Origin: Ignavibacteriales bacterium
Lineage (GTDB): Bacteria > Bacteroidota > Ignavibacteria > Ignavibacteriales > Ignavibacteriaceae
DNA: 40,641 nt
NCBI GenBank assembly: GCA_012517155.1
Contig: JAAYVN010000027.1
Location: 1 to 40,641 of the forward strand
Direction: 5' to 3'
How positions within the stretch are numbered: the first letter of the stretch is position 1; each line of letters opens with the position of its first letter. The notes below the pieces were generated by a model, which had not been told where the DNA came from, did not search any database, and saw only the letters and a list, made by a program, of their open reading frames with translations. The translations under genes and the position numbers were made by a program. This document shows positions 36,301-40,641 of this stretch, one piece after another.

Positions 36301-36997
36301 ATTTTCAAATGATTATAAAGACAGTTCGAATGATTTAAGCGGATTGTTTAATTTCCAATTACCGGTAAACAAGAAGTTAAACTTCAAGATATATGATGTT
36401 ACAGAAGCAGCAAATCCAAAACAAGTAAAATTCTTGTTCTACGAAGATCCGGCAGCACCGAAGCAAGACACATTATCGGCAGATGACATACTTGTGTTAT
36501 CGAATGAAGACGGAACAAAGATTTCATGGCAGGTAATATTCTCGGACACCGGAGTATACATACCAAAAGGGGGGGACACATTAAAATTAGGATTTTTCAG
36601 ACCGCTTTCAGCTGCAGACAAGTTCATATTCAATACAACGGCAGCGGGATACAATTCAGGTGCGGCAAAGGACTCGTTAACTAAAGTAAGAGCGGTGCCA
36701 AATCCGTATGTAGTATCGAACGTATTCGAGTCGCCACTACCGCCGACAGTAAGAGGGCGAGGAGAGAGGATAATCAATTTTATTAACGTGCCGCCAAATG
36801 CGAAGATACATCTTTATACATCAAGCGGAAATCACATAAGAACGCTGGAGCATGACGGGGACATAAATAACGGAAGCGTTATTTGGGATTTGAAGACGAA
36901 AGAAGGACTTGATGTAGCTTTCGGTGTTTATTTCTATGTAGTTGAAGCAGACGGAATAAGCGACAAGAAGTACGGCAAACTTGCAATAATAAAATAA
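33374..36997 (+). CDS. Large secreted protein with calcium-loop and FN3-like regions and C-terminal sorting-like domain (cassette B, gene 2)
   Basis: 1207 residues with signal peptide MKIIKLVLIVIAIYLLIPEE then AYSQ. It is paralogous to 13889-17383: shared RGLQWSN.LA.N, DESR/Q.D.IDNDGDWNP.TDDVG, GEGDGLPT, FPGEPN, GDKKVTLYWD.., and the FN3-like V.NGRTYYYAVVAYD. Three acidic loops are seen at about residues 343 (DGVDNDAD), 433-447 (DGIDNDLDGLIDE) and 487-500 (DDGIDNDGDWN). The latter two are separated from the first by an insertion of roughly 130 residues absent in cassette A. The C-terminal 100 residues carry VPNPYVVSN ... RGERIINFINVPPNAKIHLYTSSG ... FGVYFYVV, the same variant sorting-like domain. 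It lies 23 bases after the receptor. Confidence 0.85.
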   Translation: MKIIKLVLIVIAIYLLIPEEAYSQQRVTTRGTSTFRKVGIHRGNQVRTIFSNYGVIAQPGDQGPRGSWKYDANGYVGDVSPLVGIHLPVKDYDMNDTLNSKDTIHSVIITPVSRPGGGDYAPGGAFWGFEPIPGFANPSLNELAKGVAMSHQPETWPPAWPDFPTWTYSGEPIIIDGKDMTPSVDWNGYFGRGQINADQESYFWMDDNPDEKMFQRHGFIPDSMDQLRRGHALQVSIRGLQWSNFLAQNVLFWLYNIKNDGTSTYDQAVFGTLVGTYVGAEGDEWNDDASFFDVRESITYTFDIEPGYGGRGYIRPTANAKWQPNPSQVGYIAYAFLESPGNGIDGVDNDADNQKFSGDAKFFKTEDFNSKTIKPNDKLVLIDKSTFQRTLFTMPNDTVTVTSMGVKFFLNPNVTKLNEGDIDPTGAVNKNAFDGIDNDLDGLIDENYIIHYRQYKKSPAGIVLIDTLNPVQYKDFAGNIGSGDIMLDESRDDGIDNDGDWNPLTDDVGLDGKPNTGDQGEGDGLPTSGFQLNPVTGRLEDTQFPGEPNIDKTDVDESDQLGLTSFQYFVPANDVKMNDDEDMWRRLNPGYFDVPASVVGNVATRGEDGDFMYGSGYFPLLPGKTERFSLALAYGEDLKGVIKTKQIAQLIYNANYNFPQPPDKPTLKLVAGDKKVTLYWDTKAENSIDPTTKEKDFEGYKIYKGTDPDFTDVQLISDASGQIVFLKPYQQFDLVNGISGLFISSPGLYELTNGAPFNLGSDNGVVNSFVDNEVINGRTYYYAVVAYDRGRTDKDIYPSENTRYISKDVTGKISTDKNTGFAIPNAPVLGYVPPESGKKLDRAKGGSTVTPYFEVVDPTAVKTTTYIVTFTDSVSKGVEIGYAYTVKDSLSGQILIDQSRKLSGSNGEIFDGVRLSIDASYQNPDSVKPNPSISGWRINNQTQPDTRFLKYSVIQWVDTVYNNVIGDKPAKDYAFVFSNDYKDSSNDLSGLFNFQLPVNKKLNFKIYDVTEAANPKQVKFLFYEDPAAPKQDTLSADDILVLSNEDGTKISWQVIFSDTGVYIPKGGDTLKLGFFRPLSAADKFIFNTTAAGYNSGAAKDSLTKVRAVPNPYVVSNVFESPLPPTVRGRGERIINFINVPPNAKIHLYTSSGNHIRTLEHDGDINNGSVIWDLKTKEGLDVAFGVYFYVVEADGISDKKYGKLAIIK

Positions 36998-37016
36998 TTT
37001 TACCGGAGAAAAAGAT

Positions 37017-38021
37017 ATGAAAAAGATGATATTAGCAGTAATTATAATATTAGCAGCCGGTATAAATTTTGGGCAGTCAAAAGTTGGAACCACTGCAGCA
37101 AACTTCCTAACAATACCAGTTGGGTCAAAAGCCACCGGAATGGGGGGCGCATTTGTGGCGGTGGCAAACGATGCAACGGGATTATACTGGAATCCGGGGA
37201 GTATAAGCTGGCTGGAAAGAAGCGAATTCAATGTGTCCTACTCGGAATGGCTGGTGGGAACCAAATTCAACTGGATAGGATTAGCATTCAAAATAACAGA
37301 TAATGATGCGGTGGGGATTTCAGTAAACCAGCTTGACTACGGAGAAGAAGAGATAACCACACCCGAAGAACCAAACGGAACAGGGCAAAGGTGGAAAGCA
37401 CAGGATATTTCACTGGCAGTAACTTATTCAAAAAATCTTACAGACAGATTCTCGATAGGAGGGTCCCTGAAGTATATCAGGCAACAGATCTGGAATGAGT
37501 CCGCAAGCGCGTTTGCGCTGGATATCGGGTTATTATTTCATACCGAATTAGATGGCTTGCGTATTGGCATGAATATTTCTAATTTTGGAACTGAAATGAA
37601 ACTGGACGGGAAAGATCTGTTGCAGTCGGTTGATATTGATCCCGCCAACACGGGGAATAACGACAAGATAACAGCGACCTTAAATACGGACAGCTGGACT
37701 TTACCTTTGATATTCACAGTTGGATTGGGGTATGATCTGATTAAAATGGAGGACTGGAAAGTTGTTCTGGCGACCGATGCAGTTTACCCAAACAATCAGA
37801 GTTCATACCTGAATCTTGGAACGGAAGTATCATGTAAGAGAATGATAGCATTAAGAGTGGGTTATAACTCGCTACTAAAGACAGATGCAGAAGAAGGACT
37901 TAGCGCGGGTGTTGGATTGATGTATGACTTTGGACCGGTATATGCGAAAGTTGACTACAGTTATAATCAGTTCGGAATATTTGACGCCATCAACAGAGTT
38001 TCAGTATCGGTGGGATTTTAA
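37017..38021 (+). CDS. PorV/PorQ-family outer-membrane protein (cassette B, gene 3)
   Basis: 334 residues, exactly the length of its cassette A paralogue, with signal peptide MKKMILAVIIILAAGINFGQ. The N-terminal family motif is KVGTTAANFLTIPVGSKATGMGGAF...NDATGLYWNPGSI. Later shared stretches are SIGGSLKYIRQQIWNESASAFALDIGLL (A: SIGFNAKYVREHIWNMSATGFALDIGTL, compared in part) and ISNFGTEMKLDG. It ends as a barrel strand VSVSVGF. As for the A copy, a role in handling T9SS cargo is inferred from known PorV. It starts 19 bases after the large secreted gene, with CCGGAGAAAA as a ribosome binding site. Confidence 0.88.
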   Translation: MKKMILAVIIILAAGINFGQSKVGTTAANFLTIPVGSKATGMGGAFVAVANDATGLYWNPGSISWLERSEFNVSYSEWLVGTKFNWIGLAFKITDNDAVGISVNQLDYGEEEITTPEEPNGTGQRWKAQDISLAVTYSKNLTDRFSIGGSLKYIRQQIWNESASAFALDIGLLFHTELDGLRIGMNISNFGTEMKLDGKDLLQSVDIDPANTGNNDKITATLNTDSWTLPLIFTVGLGYDLIKMEDWKVVLATDAVYPNNQSSYLNLGTEVSCKRMIALRVGYNSLLKTDAEEGLSAGVGLMYDFGPVYAKVDYSYNQFGIFDAINRVSVSVGF

Positions 38022-38075
38022 GAAAGAGTAAGAGAATTAATACTCAAATTACAAACAAATAAAGAAAGGTGATAT

Positions 38076-39605
38076 ATGAAGAAAATAGCAGCAACAATAT
38101 TAGTTTTATTGTTTGGTGTTACTATGTTCGCACAGACAATTCCGGTAACATTTAGTGTAAATATGTCTGTACAAGTAAAGAAGGGACTCTTCAGCATTGC
38201 TACTGACACAGTAGTAATAAGAGGAAGCTTCCAGGCGGCAGCCGGAGATCCGGGTGGAGACTGGCAAGGAACCTTCTTCAAATTAGCGAGAGTTGGGGCG
38301 GACACAATTTACTCTCTGACAGTAAACTTTCCAGCAACAACAGCCGGAAACAGTTACGGGTTTAAATTCGTAAAAGCACCGGATGGATGGGAAGGAAGTC
38401 CAGACAGACCATTTACAGTAACCGCACCCGGAGTCACACTTCCGGTATACTGGTTCAACGATGACAGTATTTACATTTTCAAGCCAACGGTTGTTAACAC
38501 AATTAACTTTACAGCCGACATGAATGCAATATACGGCAGTGGTGCGGGATTCTTTGATCCGACACAAGACTCCATAACCGTACAAGGATTAGACTGGGAC
38601 GGGCTTGGAACAGTTGTAAGCGGTGACCGAAGACTAAGGGCAACAAATCCGTTACAGCCAAAGATCTTCAAGACCTCAATGACTATTCAGGGATTCTTAG
38701 GAGATTCAACCAAGTGGAAATTCAGAGCTTATCCGGAAGACAGATTCACCAACACAGGTTGGGAAACAGGTCAGGACAGATGGTTCACATATCAGGCAGA
38801 CGGATCAACATATAACATGCCTTCGATCCAGCCATTAATTTCACCATCATTCGGACCGTTAACAGATCCGGTTACAGTATTATTCCAGGTTAACATGACC
38901 AATGCAAGGAATGTTTACAATAATCTTCCGATTGATCCGAATACCCTTATTTTCGCAGGAGTTAAAGGCGGTTCGATACCTATAGGAAACTGGGGCGGAA
39001 ACTGGGTTGTTGCAGACACAACTGTACAGACAAACGGATTCCCATTTATTACAGTATTAAATGATGCCGGTATCAACGGTGATAAAGTAGCAGGAGACAA
39101 AGTATGGTCGAAAGCAATTGTATTCCCGACGGGAACCGCTGCAGGAGCAATTGAATTCAAATTTTCCGCATACTATCCAAACTGTGACACGGTAAACGGC
39201 GGCACCTCACCGCTTGACAATGAAGGCGGATTCGGAATGAATCACCTCTTCACATTAAGACAGGTGGCCACAACGATGGAACTTTACAACTTCTTTGGTG
39301 ATTATGCAACCAGCATTAAAGAAGAGCCTTCATTAACGGCAGAGACCTATGCGCTTTATCAGAACTATCCAAACCCATTCAACCCGAGTACAACAATCAG
39401 CTATAACGTTCCTCAGGACGGAATAGTAACATTGAAGATATTCAACATCATGGGTGAGGAAGTTGCTACATTACACAACTCATTCCAAAAAGCCGGCGCA
39501 TACAGTGCAAGCTTTGATGCAAGCAGTTTAACCAGTGGTGTTTACTTCTACAATTTAACCGCAGGTGATTTCACAGCAACAAAGAAAATGATGTTAATTA
39601 AGTAA
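38076..39605 (+). CDS. Secreted triple-repeat protein resembling SusE/SusF starch-binding proteins, with T9SS sorting domain
   Basis: 509 residues with signal peptide MKKIAATILVLLFGVTMFAQ. Three beta-sandwich repeats occur at roughly 22-128, 147-255 and 267-410. Each opens with a strand of the form V.F.VNM/ADM (VTFSVNMSVQV, INFTADMNAIY, VLFQVNMTNAR), followed by a D..TI.V.G or D.N.L.FAG step and a W.G motif (GDWQGTF, GLDWDGLG, GNWGGNW), like tandem carbohydrate-binding modules of SusE/SusF or CBM20/48 type. Residues about 430-509 are a canonical T9SS type A domain (NYPNPFNPSTT, terminal KKMMLIK). It is the last gene before a terminator and lies 54 bases after the PorV gene with AAAGGTG, so it is probably part of the cassette B operon. 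Sugar binding is an inference. Confidence 0.8.
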   Translation: MKKIAATILVLLFGVTMFAQTIPVTFSVNMSVQVKKGLFSIATDTVVIRGSFQAAAGDPGGDWQGTFFKLARVGADTIYSLTVNFPATTAGNSYGFKFVKAPDGWEGSPDRPFTVTAPGVTLPVYWFNDDSIYIFKPTVVNTINFTADMNAIYGSGAGFFDPTQDSITVQGLDWDGLGTVVSGDRRLRATNPLQPKIFKTSMTIQGFLGDSTKWKFRAYPEDRFTNTGWETGQDRWFTYQADGSTYNMPSIQPLISPSFGPLTDPVTVLFQVNMTNARNVYNNLPIDPNTLIFAGVKGGSIPIGNWGGNWVVADTTVQTNGFPFITVLNDAGINGDKVAGDKVWSKAIVFPTGTAAGAIEFKFSAYYPNCDTVNGGTSPLDNEGGFGMNHLFTLRQVATTMELYNFFGDYATSIKEEPSLTAETYALYQNYPNPFNPSTTISYNVPQDGIVTLKIFNIMGEEVATLHNSFQKAGAYSASFDASSLTSGVYFYNLTAGDFTATKKMMLIK

Positions 39606-39630
39606 TTAAATTAACAGCGGATTATTTAAG

Positions 39631-39660
39631 AGCCTGCTCCGAAAGGGGCGGGCTTTTTTA
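39631..39660 (+). terminator. Intrinsic terminator ending the cassette B operon
   Basis: AGCCTGCTCC (39631-39640) pairs with GGGGCGGGCT (39645-39654, two G-T wobbles) around a GAAA tetraloop, followed by six T's. Confidence 0.88.
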
Positions 39661-39721
39661 TTTGGTAATAAATACAAGAAGTCAGGATTTTTAATTCGTA
39701 GTTTTATATTATATTTACACT

Positions 39722-40641
39722 ATGTTTAGAAAATTTAGTTTTGTCGTTATTGGTTTCCTGGTATTAACTCTGTGTGTGCCTGCGAATGCACAGGATGATT
39801 TGATTCACTCTCAAACTGAAAATGTAATGGAATCCAAAGCGTATACCTATGGTTACGATAGTCTCATGTCCCAGCTTAATAAGTGGCGGTTGAATCCATA
39901 CATAGTAATTGATTCAATAGGGAAGAGCGTGCAGGGACGGACAGTCTGGATGCTTTCGATTAAAGGAGAGCAGAATCATTCTCTCCCGGTTTACCGGGTT
40001 GCAATTCATGCGCGGACTCATCCCAATGAGATACAATCGGAGATGCTAACACATAAAATTATAGAATTTCTTTCGTCAGATACCCAACTTGGAACACTTC
40101 TGCGCGAGAGGTTTATTTTTAATATTGTGCCGATGTATAATCCGGACGGGGTTGAACTTGGATACGGAAGAGTGAATGCTAACGGAGTAGATCTGGAACG
40201 GAACTGGTTCACTGTTCCGAATGAGCCGGAAGTAGCAGCTTTGAAGAATAAATATCTCGGGTTTATGGGTTCGGCAAATCCAGTGCGCATAGCACTGAAC
40301 ATGCACGGGGACGGAGGTGCGACGAAAGATTACTTTGTGTTTCATCACGAAGCAGGAACTTCAGCGCAATATGTTGTTGATCAGAAAGAGTTCATCGGGG
40401 ATGTGAGGAGTTATTATTTTACCGGGATTCATGACTGGAATTACACAATAACATGGACCACAGGAAATCCAATGGTTTATCCGGAAAGCTGGTTCTGGGC
40501 AAATTACGCCGAGGGAGTTATGGCGCTAACATTTGAACAGATTTCAACGTCAACTTCAAATGATGCAAGATATGATTCTGCGGCAAACGCGCTGCTAAGA
40601 GGCATAATGGATTACCTGGACGTAGTTTCAAATGCGGAAGA
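39722..40641 (+). CDS. M14 family zinc carboxypeptidase, cut by the right edge
   Basis: At least 306 residues from the ATG at 39722, still open at the window end. The signal peptide is MFRKFSFVVIGFLVLTLCVPANAQ. The M14 features are IGKSVQGRTVWMLSI (the conserved GRS/GRT step before the zinc site), zinc ligands His and Glu in HARTHPNEIQSE, NIVPMYNPDGVELGYGRVNANGVDLERNW (substrate region), and a third histidine in ALNMHGDGG. The catalytic Glu probably lies in ALTFEQIST. It is distinct from the M14 protein at 6822-8810 (HTHPNE instead of HGDE). A C-terminal T9SS domain may follow outside the window. The start has no strong Shine-Dalgarno. Confidence 0.88.
   Translation, partial: MFRKFSFVVIGFLVLTLCVPANAQDDLIHSQTENVMESKAYTYGYDSLMSQLNKWRLNPYIVIDSIGKSVQGRTVWMLSIKGEQNHSLPVYRVAIHARTHPNEIQSEMLTHKIIEFLSSDTQLGTLLRERFIFNIVPMYNPDGVELGYGRVNANGVDLERNWFTVPNEPEVAALKNKYLGFMGSANPVRIALNMHGDGGATKDYFVFHHEAGTSAQYVVDQKEFIGDVRSYYFTGIHDWNYTITWTTGNPMVYPESWFWANYAEGVMALTFEQISTSTSNDARYDSAANALLRGIMDYLDVVSNAE

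Overview
The window looks like a chromosomal segment of a Bacteroidota/Chlorobi-group bacterium, most likely class Ignavibacteria. The reasons are several exported proteins ending in canonical type IX secretion (T9SS) type A sorting domains with the NYPNPFNPSTT signature, paralogous PorV/PorQ-family outer-membrane proteins, TonB-dependent receptors with a carboxypeptidase-like N-terminal domain, a FISUMP lipoprotein and a bacterial geranylgeranylglyceryl-phosphate synthase family gene. Candidate promoters have the Bacteroidota shape (TTTG, 19-21 bases, TAnnTT). The taxonomic call is inference from protein style only. I see no rRNA, tRNA, CRISPR array, insertion sequence or phage.

Layout. 1-3.5 kb: a minus-strand FISUMP/fibronectin lipoprotein and a small unknown gene, set among spacers made of short palindromes and shared repeat blocks. 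3.5-8.8 kb: a co-directional run with a small coiled-coil/membrane protein, a possible gene remnant, a GGGP synthase family protein, gmhA, an FAD oxidoreductase and a T9SS-exported M14 carboxypeptidase. 8.9-10.8 kb: a T9SS-exported FG-GAP repeat protein and a strong terminator. 11.0-20.8 kb: cassette A (TonB receptor, about 1170-residue secreted protein, PorV-like protein), running without a visible terminator into accB, accC and gcvH. 20.8-24.8 kb: guaA, a TPR/periplasmic-binding protein gene interrupted by one in-frame TAG, and radC. 25.0-29.0 kb: a coiled-coil lipoprotein, a LysM protein, phoH, a convergent acyltransferase and ilvE. 29.0-39.7 kb: an 11-bp tandem repeat and G-run tract, then an unknown exported protein, cassette B (paralogues of all three cassette A genes in the same order) and a triple-repeat T9SS protein resembling SusE/SusF-type starch-binding proteins. 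The right edge cuts a second M14 peptidase.

The main point of interest is the duplicated three-gene module. Each copy has a SusC-like receptor, a very large secreted protein with calcium-loop-like motifs, a fibronectin-type domain and a non-canonical C-terminal sorting-like domain, and its own PorV-like protein, but no SusD. I infer a surface uptake or assembly system in which the large protein takes the place of SusD and the PorV paralogue is its dedicated T9SS partner. Substrate and function cannot be read from the sequence.
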